A DNA stretch of 64,000 bases from QHXW01 sp035297145. GTDB taxonomy: Bacteria; Acidobacteriota; Terriglobia; Bryobacterales; Bryobacteraceae. The notes under the pieces are model-generated. The model made no database searches, had not been told where the DNA came from, and saw only the letters and a list, made by a program, of their open reading frames with translations. Position 1 is the first letter of the stretch; every line of letters begins with the position of its first letter. The position numbers and the translations under genes were made by a program. The stretch spans positions 19,161 to 83,160 of the forward strand of contig DATGZN010000007.1 of assembly GCA_035297145.1 (NCBI GenBank). Direction: 5' to 3'. This document shows positions 35,365 to 45,430 of this stretch, one piece after another.

Positions 35365-35383
35365 GCCGCGGGGTTGACCGCGA

Positions 35384-37393
35384 TCACCTCGTCTTGAGCT
35401 CCACGTATCCGTGCCGTTCCAGGAACTTGAAATAGCCAACAAAATCGAATTTGTCACCCGCGTTCAGATCGAGGCGCGTTAGACGGATCACATCGGCCAG
35501 GTTGCGTTCGCCGTCGCACCAGTAAAGAGCGGCGATCACAGTTTCATCCCAAGCGCCCGACGGGTAGCCTTCTCGCTCGTCCGGATGGATCTCGTCTAGC
35601 GGAATCGTTCCAAATCGCTTGCGCTTGACCACAATATGCGCAGCTTCGTCCTGTTGACGATCGGCTTCCATGCGCGGCTCGACGGCTTGCGTAAGACCGA
35701 TTTGTGACGCTCTTTGATTCGCGGCCGCGCGCAAACGCGCCACCTGGGCATCTCCGTAATGTTTCAGATCTTCGGCCAAGGGGCGTAAGGTGGGACGCGC
35801 GCTGTCAGCGCTACTCGCCCCAACCAGGCGCAGCACGGAAAGGACGGATTGGGTTTCGCGATTGACCGAATAGTGGATCTTCTCGGTGCCCCTTGCCAGC
35901 AGCCTCGACAGCTCTTGTCCACTCGGTGCGTGGAGAGCCCCGTCAATGAAGGGTGCGGCCGCGCTGAGGATTTGCTCATGCCCCCGGTTCGCCGCCAGTT
36001 CCGCGAGCCAAAAAATATCGGCCTCGCCCGCACTGGCTAGCGTGTAGAGATATGTAGCATTGACAATCACCAGGTCGCGCAAGGAACGTACATCGACCTT
36101 GTCGGGAGTGTCTTCACTGTTATGGTGGGTAGTGACTCCGGTCCCGCTGTAGGGCCACACCGTGGGCACTCCGACGGTTAGCTCTGCCAGATACGTATCG
36201 GTCCCTACCATGAACTCATGCCAGTGCCAGGGCCGGCTGACGGTCGGGAAATACAATTCGGCAACGTGCAGTACAAAGGCGTCAACGTACGATTTGGCTA
36301 CGTGCGGATTCATATAAAAGGTGTACTCCGTCCCGGCCAGATCGTAGGGCGCGGCTGGTGTATCCACCGTCATCGCGGCGACAGTTCGCTTCATGCGCTC
36401 AGCGTGCGTCGCGACATACGGCATAGAGCCGTACATCTCACCCATGAGCAGAATGCGGATCGTACGTTTCGGCCGGCCGAGTTTGCCGGTGGCGATCAAA
36501 CGATTGAGCGTCGCCAGCGATTCGAGTTGCGCTGCCACGCCCGTTGCGTTGTCCTGCGCTCCCTGCTCGGAGCTGTGGCCGAGCGTCAGCACTTCTTCAT
36601 CCGGTTCCGCGCCCGGAATTACTCCCGTCACGTACGGGTATACGCCCGAGTAATAACGTGTGTCCACCGCCGCATGAGCACGCACGGTCTGCCCGGCCGC
36701 GAGCCGCTGGCGCACAAATTCGGCTTGCCGCGGTGTGATCGAGAAACAAATCAATGGTGTGCTCGATTTCGTGAATGCCCACCCGTTGTCGCCCCAGGCA
36801 TTTATCCATTGCCGGCCATCCTTAAGCTCCGGATTTTCGGTGAAAGTATTGATCGCGCCGAGCACGCCTTTTTTCACAAGATTCCATTTGAGATTGGCGG
36901 GGTTCTGCTTGGTGAGAACCAACTTGCCGCGCATATCGCCGTTTTCATTCCATTCGACGATTTCTGCCGTCGTGCCTCCCGGCGGCGTCGGCCCGCTCCA
37001 CATACCCAACGAAGACGGAACTTTCTCGTAATCCACCAGGACGCGAAACTCGGCGGGGACGTCCTCGCCCAGAAGCTCGAGCCGCGCATGCTTCGCATCC
37101 CAGGCAAGCGGCTCCGTCCAGAAACCAAATTGCGTGACACCGTCGGCAGGCGCGCCGAGCTCCTCGACATTTTGCAAACCAGCTTCGGCCATGGCCTGCT
37201 TGAGGTATTTCGCCGTCTCCTGAAACTTGGGAAAAGTGAACCAACGGTCGGTGGAGTAGACCCGGCGCATGTACGCCATCGCCTCGTCAGGTTTCACTCC
37301 CGAGCGGACCTGGTCCAGAACGGTCTGGACATTCACCTGCGGCGAGGCTGTTCCTGGCAGGAGAACCAGCAGCGCCACACTGAGCTTGGTCAT
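35384..37393 (-). CDS. M28-type (DUF4910-like) secreted aminopeptidase
   Basis: Exported zinc peptidase-like protein of 669 residues, signal MTKLSVALLVLLPGTASPQ. The central domain has GHSSEQGAQDNATG with metal ligands His273 and Asp281 and a later LLMGEMYGSMPY segment. The usual EE pair of M28 enzymes is here GE, as I recall for DUF4910-like relatives, so the catalytic set may differ. An inserted domain lies between about 100 and 250. The C-terminus (CDGERNLADVIRLTRLDLNAGDKF) looks like a winged-helix domain. It is the ninth and last gene of the long minus-strand operon; its ATG overlaps the preceding stop by 4 bp. Predicted job: trimming peptides outside the cytoplasm. Confidence 0.82.
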   Translation of the reverse strand: MTKLSVALLVLLPGTASPQVNVQTVLDQVRSGVKPDEAMAYMRRVYSTDRWFTFPKFQETAKYLKQAMAEAGLQNVEELGAPADGVTQFGFWTEPLAWDAKHARLELLGEDVPAEFRVLVDYEKVPSSLGMWSGPTPPGGTTAEIVEWNENGDMRGKLVLTKQNPANLKWNLVKKGVLGAINTFTENPELKDGRQWINAWGDNGWAFTKSSTPLICFSITPRQAEFVRQRLAAGQTVRAHAAVDTRYYSGVYPYVTGVIPGAEPDEEVLTLGHSSEQGAQDNATGVAAQLESLATLNRLIATGKLGRPKRTIRILLMGEMYGSMPYVATHAERMKRTVAAMTVDTPAAPYDLAGTEYTFYMNPHVAKSYVDAFVLHVAELYFPTVSRPWHWHEFMVGTDTYLAELTVGVPTVWPYSGTGVTTHHNSEDTPDKVDVRSLRDLVIVNATYLYTLASAGEADIFWLAELAANRGHEQILSAAAPFIDGALHAPSGQELSRLLARGTEKIHYSVNRETQSVLSVLRLVGASSADSARPTLRPLAEDLKHYGDAQVARLRAAANQRASQIGLTQAVEPRMEADRQQDEAAHIVVKRKRFGTIPLDEIHPDEREGYPSGAWDETVIAALYWCDGERNLADVIRLTRLDLNAGDKFDFVGYFKFLERHGYVELKTR

Positions 37394-37950
37394 TTCACAT
37401 TCCCCTGCGGATCAATCGGTTGTTGTGTGACCGCTTCGACCAAGCCTACGATGTCGCCCAGGCTGTCGTAGACCGGCGCGAGCACCGAAACCCATCCCGG
37501 TTTTTCTGAGACAGTCACGCGGTGCCCCGTTTCCAGCACCTGCTTCATGGATGGAATCATGTCCTGGTAAAGCGCTCCCCAGGGCCAGAACTGACTCAAC
37601 TCGTTGGTGTTGCGAATGACGATGCGCACCTTCTCCGGATGCCCGGCAACCGGCATCCACAAGTTCACATCGCAAGGAAATGGAGCGAGATGCGAGAGCC
37701 GGATCAGCGTCTTCTTGACTGGGATGAAGGCTTCATCGTTGACTTCGTAGTTGTCCCCCGCAACCCACTGGTCCCGCGGATCGTTCTTGAACATGAATTC
37801 GAGCGCGCGCAGTGTCACAATGCGGCGGCACGCGTCGCCATCCACCATCACCGACGCGATGCGCGCCACATCATCCAGCTCGCGCGCGACACCTCGGCCG
37901 GCGGCTGCGAGCGGCGCCACCAGCACAAATGTAAGCAGTAGACCCTTCAT
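37390..37950 (-). CDS. Small secreted protein of unknown function
   Basis: Exported protein of 186 residues from ATG 37950 (signal MKGLLLTFVLVAPLAAAGRG); the longer frame to 38007 lies inside the upstream gene. The body has DVARIASVMVDGDACRRIVTLRALEFMFKND and a C-terminal half with RIVIRNTNELSQFWPWGALYQ and VSVLAPVYDSLGDIVGLVEAVTQ. The latter resembles the last strands of a PAS/Cache-like sensor fold, so a ligand-binding role is possible (inference). No catalytic residues recognised. It shares ATGA overlaps with the genes on both sides, implying coupled translation in the operon. Confidence 0.72.
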   Translation of the reverse strand: MKGLLLTFVLVAPLAAAGRGVARELDDVARIASVMVDGDACRRIVTLRALEFMFKNDPRDQWVAGDNYEVNDEAFIPVKKTLIRLSHLAPFPCDVNLWMPVAGHPEKVRIVIRNTNELSQFWPWGALYQDMIPSMKQVLETGHRVTVSEKPGWVSVLAPVYDSLGDIVGLVEAVTQQPIDPQGNVK

Positions 37951-39767
37951 TTCTGTCCGTTCCTCTCCGCTGCGAGCCGCATCACGTACTGCCGGACGCG
38001 GGCCCACGCTTCCGGATCGATGTGCTCGAGATGGCGCATCGCAGGTTTGGCGGCTTCGTCAAGCGCCGTGCCGCTCCATTCGTAGGTGGGTTTGTCCGCA
38101 AATGCCGGACGTCGATTCCACCACTCAGCCGGTGTCGTATGGTTGTACAGCCGAGCCGCTTCGGTTTTCAGGTCCTCTTCTTTGAGCTTCTGTCCGGCGA
38201 AGCTCGCCAGCAGCGTTAGTTCCTCTACCGCGTTCCGCTGGATTTTCAACCGCACACTCGGAATGGGTCCGGCAATCCCGAACCGGTCGCCCGAATAGAC
38301 CAGCGCTGTGGCGCCGCCATCGAAGTGGAACCAGGGGTCGCTGCCTGCGCTCACGGTGAGCCAGTGCACGAAACCTCCAACTCCGCGCATCCAACCCTCG
38401 AGCGGGAACTGCGTGATGGTGGAAGCCGGTTCCGTGACCGCCGGCGGTCCCGAATAAAACCAGATCACATCCCCGCGCTCGCGCAGCATGGCCGAAGCGC
38501 GCGGCAGCCAACTCAGAATGTCGCGGCTCGCCACCCACATATTCACGACGCCGCCGAGATCTTTGAACTGCTGTTCCATATCCCAACTCACATCTGCGCG
38601 GAACACGAACTTGACCGGTGAGTCCGCCGGAACGGCCTTTTTCAAAAGCCGGCCGTATTCCAGGAGGTAGCGGTTATCCGCCGGGAAACGCACCTCGTCA
38701 CCGTCCCACGGAAAACCCATATAGCGCTTTTTATGATTGAAGAACAGCTCGAACCGCGTGCCCGTCCAACCTTTCTCGCGGAAATGACGCTCCATCTCCG
38801 AAACGACGTTTACAAATTCCGTTTCGTATCCCGGTTCCCCCCAATTGACGAATGTTGCCGGCCACTCAGGATTCACTGGTAGATACACGAACGGGATCGG
38901 CCGCGCGCCGCGCCGAGTGCCGGCAAACGCCGAGCCATCGAGCAGTGGACCGTAATGCCGATCGTAAAGATCCCAGTTCGCGATGTGCCGCTTTCGTCCC
39001 GAGCCTTCGAGCGCAGGGGCGAACTCCGGCCCAACCTTGCCTGCGTGACCGTAACCGAGCTGATGGAAAATACCCCGATGCTCGTAGAAGATCCGGTGAT
39101 AGGAATGTATGAGCCGGAAGAACTCGTCGCTCCGAAAGAATCCATCGCCCAACTTCCTGCTGAGACTCGGGTAATCGTCCGCCAGCCACGACGTGCCGTA
39201 CGAGTTGTGATCCATCAGCAGCACATCATCGTTCGGAATGGTCGCCGGCAGAACAGAAATCTCAATGTTCAGTTCGCTGGTCTCGCCCCCGGCTTGCAGA
39301 ATTGCTCGTTCGTGAAACGTTTTGGGCTCGGCATCCGGTGGAATCCAGAAATCAACCAAAAAAGCCTGTGCTGTCTGTTTTTCGATGCGGTTGTCCGGCT
39401 CGGGCATCGCCGAATGGTATGGCTGTTGAACCGGTATCAAGGCGTCCGGAAAATATTGCTTATTAGATTCAGTGAGATGAAACCACTCACAGAATAATTC
39501 TGCCTGCGGCCCAAACTGCGCGGGATAAGATCGCAGCGTGAGGGTGTATGGCCCGGGCCGAGACATTTTCACGACCAGGTGAAACGAAACATGTCCGCCA
39601 CGCGCGCCTTCCAATTTCACGCTATTTGAGAAGCCACCGGAGCCGCCGTCCGCCGCAACGATGCCGCCAAACGGGTCGGGGCGCAGATATTCAGGCGTGG
39701 CTTCGAGGCGGCTGGTCTGAGCTGCAAGCGGGACACACGCCATCAACAGCAGGCATTTCATTTTCAC
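37947..39767 (-). CDS. GH123/DUF4091-like secreted glycosidase-related protein
   Basis: Exported protein of 606 residues, signal MKMKCLLLMACVPLAAQ. The central and C-terminal regions match the DUF4091/GH123 layout: an N-terminal beta-sandwich (VKLEGARGGHVSFHLVV), a barrel with PFVYLPVNPEWPATFV, FELFFNHKKR and FVFRADVSWD, then NMWVASRDILSWLPRA and a strand set FVHWLTVSAGSDPWFHFDGGATALVYSGDRFG. True GH123 N-acetylgalactosaminidases use an Asp-Glu pair late in the barrel; here the equivalent stretch reads FFNHKK and no DE pair is seen, so activity is doubtful or differs. ATGA overlaps link it to the GH20 gene before and the small protein after. Confidence 0.72.
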   Translation of the reverse strand: MKMKCLLLMACVPLAAQTSRLEATPEYLRPDPFGGIVAADGGSGGFSNSVKLEGARGGHVSFHLVVKMSRPGPYTLTLRSYPAQFGPQAELFCEWFHLTESNKQYFPDALIPVQQPYHSAMPEPDNRIEKQTAQAFLVDFWIPPDAEPKTFHERAILQAGGETSELNIEISVLPATIPNDDVLLMDHNSYGTSWLADDYPSLSRKLGDGFFRSDEFFRLIHSYHRIFYEHRGIFHQLGYGHAGKVGPEFAPALEGSGRKRHIANWDLYDRHYGPLLDGSAFAGTRRGARPIPFVYLPVNPEWPATFVNWGEPGYETEFVNVVSEMERHFREKGWTGTRFELFFNHKKRYMGFPWDGDEVRFPADNRYLLEYGRLLKKAVPADSPVKFVFRADVSWDMEQQFKDLGGVVNMWVASRDILSWLPRASAMLRERGDVIWFYSGPPAVTEPASTITQFPLEGWMRGVGGFVHWLTVSAGSDPWFHFDGGATALVYSGDRFGIAGPIPSVRLKIQRNAVEELTLLASFAGQKLKEEDLKTEAARLYNHTTPAEWWNRRPAFADKPTYEWSGTALDEAAKPAMRHLEHIDPEAWARVRQYVMRLAAERNGQK

Positions 39768-42091
39768 AATTCCCGATTCGCCGGCTGGCTGTGCAGAGTC
39801 GTCATATCCTGCCAGTCGAACTTTCCTTCGCGCACGGGCAACCTGTGGTCGGCGGCGTAGCGGTTTCTAACTTCTTGCACGTGATTGAACCAGTCACCGA
39901 ATGGCAGCGAGAATTCCCGCTCGATCAAGTAAACCAAGCCCTCCTGTCGGCGGCGTGCGGCTTCCGTGCTTTGTGTGTCGACAAAACTCTGCGGCGCGCG
40001 CGCCGCGTGCCGGCCGTTGCCCTCGCGAACTCTGGGAAACCAAGTCTGGTACCAGATGTCCGTCGCGTCATGCAGTGCCTGATTGCGCTCGTCGCGAATT
40101 TTACCACCGGCGTCGAGCGCCTGGTCAAGAGCGGCGACGGCATCTGCATAGTGTAGTTTGCTGGCGTTTTCCTGCGCTTTCTCCAGATCCTTGCCCACCT
40201 CTTCGAGATCCTTGAACATCAGCAGATTCTGGCGGCATAGTTGCGCGATTGAGAGATAAACCTCAAGATTGTGACGATTGAATTGGACAGACGCCAGATT
40301 CGAGTACAGCAGATTGAGCAACTCGTCGTTCTCAACGAGGAATTTTGATGCCAGTTCCAGGCGTCGGGCATTTTCCTGAAGCCAGTTCGTCGCCAGATGG
40401 AAATAATCGGCGGCAGGGACCGGGGGGAGCGGCAAGGTAGACTTGTGTGGCGTGAAAGGACCAATGCCGTACGAATAACCGAAGACGAGCGGCCCACCGG
40501 GCTGGCTATCCCAGCTAGTGGCCCAGAATTGCGCTTGTGTGCTCATCAATTGATAAAGGCGGCCCATCCCGGTCGCGCCGGCGCCGTAAAACAGCCGGTA
40601 GAAGCTGTGCGTGATCTCGTGCGGATCGGGGGAACCGGGATGCCAGGCGGCAGACGCACCGACGGCATAACCCAACCAGAATGTTTCCGGGTGAGGACCC
40701 AGATCGCCCCAGGCAAAAATGCCAGCCCCAACGATATTGGCTTCCTGCCGCGCGGAAGCGTAGGAAATCTCATTGAAGACTTTTGTGGCGCGTTCGTCGG
40801 TGGCACGAGGATGTAGCTGTTCCGCCGGCGACAGGACGTAGTACGACGGAAACATCGGGTCGTCCGGCAGAGTGTTGGTGTAAATAATTTGCGGAATGCC
40901 GCGTGCGCGGAAAGCTTTGTTGTAGGCCGTGCTGTAGACCTCCCCGTTGATCAGGCCAGATGGCAGCGAAGGAATGTCTTCTGCCTGCATTGGCTCCTCA
41001 CCCCAAAAAATAACCGTACGCCCGTGATCGCGCAGGTACCCCGCGGTTTTCTGGGTAAATTCCACCCACAGTTTGCTGGGACTCCCCAACTCTTTGGCCC
41101 GCTGGGCTTCGTGGCATTGATCGTTGTCGGCCTTGCCAATGAACCAGGCTTCATCGGTCGACAAGAGGAAGTACTTCACGCCTTTGTTGGCATCGATCAA
41201 GTCTTGGAACATTCCCTCGAGTAGTTTGTATGTTTCGGGATTGGTGGAACACATCTGGAACGTGGTTTCGGGAAACTCCCGAAGCTTGGCGTACTCGTCA
41301 TGATCCAGAATGAAGTTCACATGGGCGGGCCCGTCCAGATACGGGATTACCTGAACGTAGTAGCGCAGTCCGTAATCGGTTAACTCCTGGAGCTGCGCTG
41401 GAGCAAGGGCAGACGGGTCGACCAGCGCCGGTGCGCTCTTGTATTCGAAGTGCTGATTCAGACGGAGCACGAGGGCATTTACTTTGAAGAAGGCCGCCCG
41501 GCGAATGGCCTGCTTGATGACATCGAGATGGTCGAGGTGCTCCAGTTCGTCCCAGAAAACCTCACGCAGTCCCAGGTCGGGCCAATCCACGATCTGGCCT
41601 GCCGGCAGCCACAACTTGCCCCTCTCAGGCTTCACTAATTGAACCAGAGTCTCGACGCCGTAAAACAATCCAGGCTGCGCGTTTGCGGTGATGCGGATAC
41701 GTTCCGGCGCTAATTCCAGACGGTAGGCCTGCTCGGCCAACGCGGCTTTATTGGCGTCCGTGGCCGGCCCGATCTCCACAGCCCCGGGGTGGATCGCCAG
41801 CTCGACAACTTTTCCCTTTCCGTGGTCCGCCAGGGTCAGGCCGTGACGCTCGGCGAGTTGCTCCTTCAGAGTGACCAGAGCTACATTGCCCGAGCGTACG
41901 CCATCGCCTGGCTCCAAGCGCCATCCGTCGTCGAATGGAAAATCCGCGCCTTTCAGATCCAATGTCTGGGGCTGCGGAATGAGTGTGTAACCGCGAACGT
42001 AAAGCGCGGATGGCACCTCGGCGCGGGCTGAGGCGAGGAGAACCGCAGTGCACAAGATCGTCGACTTTTTATTCGCAATCATTTTGTTCAC
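39764..42091 (-). CDS. GH20 beta-N-acetylhexosaminidase-like enzyme
   Basis: Exported glycosidase of up to 775 residues that should remove terminal N-acetylglucosamine or N-acetylgalactosamine by substrate-assisted catalysis. The N-terminal alpha/beta GH20b domain has LIPQPQTLDLKG and RLELAPERIRITANAQPGLFYGVETLVQL. In the barrel the catalytic pair is Asp313-Glu314 in LLSTDEAWF, preceded by QVIPYLDGPAHVNF. The C-terminal ~200 residues are helical. The start is GTG 42091 or ATG 42082; neither has a good ribosome binding site, but both lie within 12 bp of the upstream stop, so coupling is likely. Confidence 0.85.
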   Translation of the reverse strand: MNKMIANKKSTILCTAVLLASARAEVPSALYVRGYTLIPQPQTLDLKGADFPFDDGWRLEPGDGVRSGNVALVTLKEQLAERHGLTLADHGKGKVVELAIHPGAVEIGPATDANKAALAEQAYRLELAPERIRITANAQPGLFYGVETLVQLVKPERGKLWLPAGQIVDWPDLGLREVFWDELEHLDHLDVIKQAIRRAAFFKVNALVLRLNQHFEYKSAPALVDPSALAPAQLQELTDYGLRYYVQVIPYLDGPAHVNFILDHDEYAKLREFPETTFQMCSTNPETYKLLEGMFQDLIDANKGVKYFLLSTDEAWFIGKADNDQCHEAQRAKELGSPSKLWVEFTQKTAGYLRDHGRTVIFWGEEPMQAEDIPSLPSGLINGEVYSTAYNKAFRARGIPQIIYTNTLPDDPMFPSYYVLSPAEQLHPRATDERATKVFNEISYASARQEANIVGAGIFAWGDLGPHPETFWLGYAVGASAAWHPGSPDPHEITHSFYRLFYGAGATGMGRLYQLMSTQAQFWATSWDSQPGGPLVFGYSYGIGPFTPHKSTLPLPPVPAADYFHLATNWLQENARRLELASKFLVENDELLNLLYSNLASVQFNRHNLEVYLSIAQLCRQNLLMFKDLEEVGKDLEKAQENASKLHYADAVAALDQALDAGGKIRDERNQALHDATDIWYQTWFPRVREGNGRHAARAPQSFVDTQSTEAARRRQEGLVYLIEREFSLPFGDWFNHVQEVRNRYAADHRLPVREGKFDWQDMTTLHSQPANREL

Positions 42092-42094
42092 GAT

Positions 42095-43252
42095 TTATTG
42101 CAGACGATTGTATTTCTTGAGCGCCTGGCGCAAGCCATCGTGCGGGAGGGCGACCACGGTTTGGTTATTTGCGCCCGTCATGGTTTCGGCGCCGACCATC
42201 GCATTGATGATGGCTTCCTCGGTCGCCTCGGCGCTGGCAGTGAACAGGCCGTTCATCTCGTTGTTGGGAAGCATCTTCAAGTCGGCGACACCGGCTGGGC
42301 GCGCGGCATCGGGGTTTGCAGTGGAAAAGGCAATAAAGATGTCACCGGAACTGTTACCTGAGGTGGAGCCCGTCCGGGCGAGCCCCATGGTGGCGCGGCG
42401 TGCAAGACGCTTGAGCTGATGCGGCAGTAGAGGCGCGTCAGTAGCGATAACAATAATGATGGAGCCTACTTCTGTTTCGTGAGGCGGGGAAGCCGCCGCG
42501 TGAGGGCTGGACTCGGGGATTTCGCGGCCCACTGGAACGCCCGCTACCATGAGCTGGTCGCGAGTTCCACAGTTACACTGCACCAGGGCCCCGACGGTAT
42601 AGCCGCCGGAGCGCTCGTCTAATTTTCTGGATGCAGTGCCGGTTCCGCCTTTGAAACCGTAACAACGCATGCCGGTACCGCCGCCGTGATTCCCCTCCGC
42701 CACCGGACCGGAGCGCGCATTTTCCAGCGCGGCAAAAACGTGTTCCGGCTTGACGTGGAACCCGTTGACGTCGTTCAATCGTCCGTCGAAGGTTTCTGCA
42801 ACCACAGGCAGCGAGAAGAAGCTCGCGCCGTAGGTGTTGGTCTTGGGCAAGAGACCGGTTTTCGCCTGCCAGGCAATGACGGCGTCGCGCACCACGCCCA
42901 CGCTGTGCGTGTTGGTGATCATGACCGGTCCATCAAGAAATCCGGACTCCTCGACCCAGGTGGTGCCGGTCATCTCGCCATCGCCGTTCTGAGAGAACCA
43001 ACCGGCGAATACGGCATCGTTGTTGTGTTTGCCGCGGGGCAGAATCGCCGTTACACCAGTACGTATGCTACTGCCGGAGATCAAGGTAGTTTCACCGACC
43101 TCGACGCCTTGTATGTCGGTGATGGCGTCCAGTGGTCCCGACGTTCCATCGAACGGGACGCCGAGGCTGCGCGCGCGCGGCTTATCCTGCGCGAATGCAG
43201 CCAGTGTGAAACCTGCTAAGAACACGCACAGGAAGCGAACGTTTGATCTCAT
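42095..43252 (-). CDS. P1-family (DmpA/S58) aminopeptidase
   Basis: Protein of 385 residues with signal MRSNVRFLCVFLAGFTLAAFAQ. It matches the S58/DmpA family of self-processing N-terminal nucleophile aminopeptidases. The nucleophile candidate is Ser264 in EVGSIIIVIATDAPLLPHQ, where autocleavage normally occurs. Other conserved parts are DITDIQGVEVGETT-like sequence, MITNTHSVGVVRDA and NHGGGTGMRCYGFKGGTGTASR. DmpA relatives prefer N-terminal D- or L-Ala and beta-amino acids, which could matter for peptidoglycan or unusual peptides (inference). Its ATG overlaps the esterase stop by 4 bp, and the GH20 gene follows after 3 bp. Confidence 0.86.
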   Translation of the reverse strand: MRSNVRFLCVFLAGFTLAAFAQDKPRARSLGVPFDGTSGPLDAITDIQGVEVGETTLISGSSIRTGVTAILPRGKHNNDAVFAGWFSQNGDGEMTGTTWVEESGFLDGPVMITNTHSVGVVRDAVIAWQAKTGLLPKTNTYGASFFSLPVVAETFDGRLNDVNGFHVKPEHVFAALENARSGPVAEGNHGGGTGMRCYGFKGGTGTASRKLDERSGGYTVGALVQCNCGTRDQLMVAGVPVGREIPESSPHAAASPPHETEVGSIIIVIATDAPLLPHQLKRLARRATMGLARTGSTSGNSSGDIFIAFSTANPDAARPAGVADLKMLPNNEMNGLFTASAEATEEAIINAMVGAETMTGANNQTVVALPHDGLRQALKKYNRLQ

Positions 43253-45426
43253 AGCGACAGTGTCCCCAGATACTGTTCGGCGCGGCTCTCTGTTTTAGAG
43301 CGCGGCGCGACCGTAAATCTTTCGGCCACGCCGGCATTTGCATACGCCTGAGCAGTAGCGGCATATGCTTGCCTGGCGATTTCCTCAGTCACTACCGACT
43401 TCATCGCATCCACGGGAGCGAGAATCGCAAGCCGGCGGTCAGCGACAGCCGATGCGACCTGCGGCAGATCGAATTGCCGCAACACATCGGGTATGAAAAT
43501 ATCCGCGGCATAAAGATACCGGTCCGCGGACGTCAGCGTTCGATAGGAAAGCAACCCACCGTCACACAGCGTATGCGTGATTCTCTCGTCAAGGGCGGCA
43601 GCATGAAGGACCCAGAGCGCGCCTCTTCCACGGCCTATCACTCTTACTGCGCCGCGGTCCACGTCAGAGCGGCTGAGCGCGTAGTCGACCGAGCGCACCA
43701 CATCCTGCACGCGCATCCCGAACAGCGATTCGTTCATCTCCCACGCCATGTACTGCATGGTCGTCTCCGCGTCGTCGACGTGGCCATACAGTCCGCAGCC
43801 TGAATCATCCGGGTGGTCGGGCTTGGTTTCTCCGATACCTCTCACATCCGCGGCAATGACAAGATTGCCCTTCTGCGTCAGCTGTTCCAGAAGCTCGAAT
43901 TCCAGGGCGTCCTGTTCCTTACCGTAGTCGTTGATGTAAAGAAGGGCGGAGGTATCCGGCGCACGATTGTCCGGCACGAACACCCAGGCTGGAATGTAGA
44001 CGCCGGGTTCGGAAAGGAATTGCAGTTTTTCGATGTGATAGCGGCGCCGCGGCGTGGTGGCGATATGGCGGACGCCCAACGGCCCCTCGAGTTTTCGATA
44101 GCGAATGGCACGCGCGATGGCGGCTTTGGAGATCGTGCCTCCGGGCGGCAGCTTTGCCTGTTTCTTCAGAATCAGCGAATAGATGGTGTCGCCTTTGCCT
44201 GAGTGCCGGACCGATCCGTTGGGCGTGCAATTCATATCGTGTGCCGTTTCCAGCTTGAAATCCGGCTCGACTTCCGGGCCCTTGCGGTTGTAGAACCACC
44301 GGCAGAACCAGTTTGTATTGGCCAGCCGCAGTTTCATTGTCATGTCGTGCGGGTCGACAGCCTCCTCGGCAGAAAATTTTTCCGGCACGCCAAAAAGCTC
44401 GTAACGAGCCCTGATGTCGCGGGCGGCCGCATCGAAATCCGGGTTGAAGTTCTCTATGGTTGCGAGCAACGGTCGCGGGGCAATGGCGACGTGCAGATCC
44501 GGCAAATCGATCCCGTAAATCCCCGCTGGGAAGAAATGCTGTTCGGTATCGCCGGTGCCGAGCCGGGTCTCGGGCCGTATCTCGACAGGCCAGCGGTGCC
44601 GGGTTCCACCCTCGTGTACGGCGGCACACCTGATACGCTCATCCAATGCGCTGATAAACAGCGTGAGCGTTCCACCGCCCGACTGGCCACAACAGCCGAT
44701 GCGCTGCGGATCGACTTCCGGCCGTGTGAGCAGATAGTCGATGGCACGCATGCCGTCCCAGATGCGGTAGTGCGTGAGATCGTCGCCGAGCAGTAACAAA
44801 AGCTGGCCGGGCAGGGAATGCTCCCAAGTCACCGGGCCGCCGATCTCGTTCTGATTGGTTTCGGGATTCCAAAAATATCGGCGCTCGCCCTGGCCGATGG
44901 GATCGTAGGCCAGCACCACAAAGCCCTCTTTCACCAGACCTAGGTACATGAACTGGTAAGGAGGATAGAGGCGAGCAACGTCGGAGTGACCGCAAGGCGA
45001 AATGATTCCGGGAAACGGACCTTTCGTGAAGGTGGGCACGTAAAGGCTGGCCGTGACCCAGAAATTGGGGCGGCTCTGAAACAGGACATTCTCGATACGA
45101 TACCCGTTTCGCTGGTGCACTCTGACGGTGGTTGCGTCGAGAGGGTTCCGCTCGGGCAAGCCATGGATCATTTCGATACAGCGCGTGCGAACGAAGCGAT
45201 TCCGCTCATCGAGCGCCGCCGGCGTGCGGATTTGAGCACGCTTCCGGTCCCACTCGGCGGAGAGCTCGTTAGTTCTCTTCGCGAGATAGTGGAGCAGCAT
45301 GTCCGGCATCTCATCGTTATACGAGCCGCTCGACTTCGTCGCCGCACCCAGTGAAATGGCCGGGCTCAATGAGGGGGTGGCCGCTACTGCTGCTGCCTGC
45401 TTGAGAAACGTTCTTCGATCGCTCAC
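43249..45426 (-). CDS. Tat-exported tandem alpha/beta hydrolase (second domain lacks nucleophile)
   Basis: Protein of 725 residues with a twin-arginine signal (MSDRRTFLKQAAAVAATP). Two alpha/beta-hydrolase domains, like its paralogue at 33178-35364. Domain 1 has Ser249 in GCCGQSGGGTL and a later DPHDMTM histidine; the position of the catalytic acid reads IENFNP instead of the paralogue's IRDFFP, so the acid may be supplied elsewhere. Domain 2 has VIGRGRGALW: the elbow serine is Gly600, so it cannot act as a nucleophile. Start is GTG, with GGAG 10 bases upstream. The gap to the upstream glycosidase-like gene is 4 bp. The likely role is removal of acetyl or other ester groups from a glycan. Confidence 0.84.
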   Translation of the reverse strand: MSDRRTFLKQAAAVAATPSLSPAISLGAATKSSGSYNDEMPDMLLHYLAKRTNELSAEWDRKRAQIRTPAALDERNRFVRTRCIEMIHGLPERNPLDATTVRVHQRNGYRIENVLFQSRPNFWVTASLYVPTFTKGPFPGIISPCGHSDVARLYPPYQFMYLGLVKEGFVVLAYDPIGQGERRYFWNPETNQNEIGGPVTWEHSLPGQLLLLLGDDLTHYRIWDGMRAIDYLLTRPEVDPQRIGCCGQSGGGTLTLFISALDERIRCAAVHEGGTRHRWPVEIRPETRLGTGDTEQHFFPAGIYGIDLPDLHVAIAPRPLLATIENFNPDFDAAARDIRARYELFGVPEKFSAEEAVDPHDMTMKLRLANTNWFCRWFYNRKGPEVEPDFKLETAHDMNCTPNGSVRHSGKGDTIYSLILKKQAKLPPGGTISKAAIARAIRYRKLEGPLGVRHIATTPRRRYHIEKLQFLSEPGVYIPAWVFVPDNRAPDTSALLYINDYGKEQDALEFELLEQLTQKGNLVIAADVRGIGETKPDHPDDSGCGLYGHVDDAETTMQYMAWEMNESLFGMRVQDVVRSVDYALSRSDVDRGAVRVIGRGRGALWVLHAAALDERITHTLCDGGLLSYRTLTSADRYLYAADIFIPDVLRQFDLPQVASAVADRRLAILAPVDAMKSVVTEEIARQAYAATAQAYANAGVAERFTVAPRSKTESRAEQYLGTLSL

Positions 45427-45430
45427 ATCG

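Noticed and set aside
36218..37471. Plus-strand open frame of 417 codons
   Set aside because: Antisense to the M28-type peptidase; Arg/His-rich with no fold signature.
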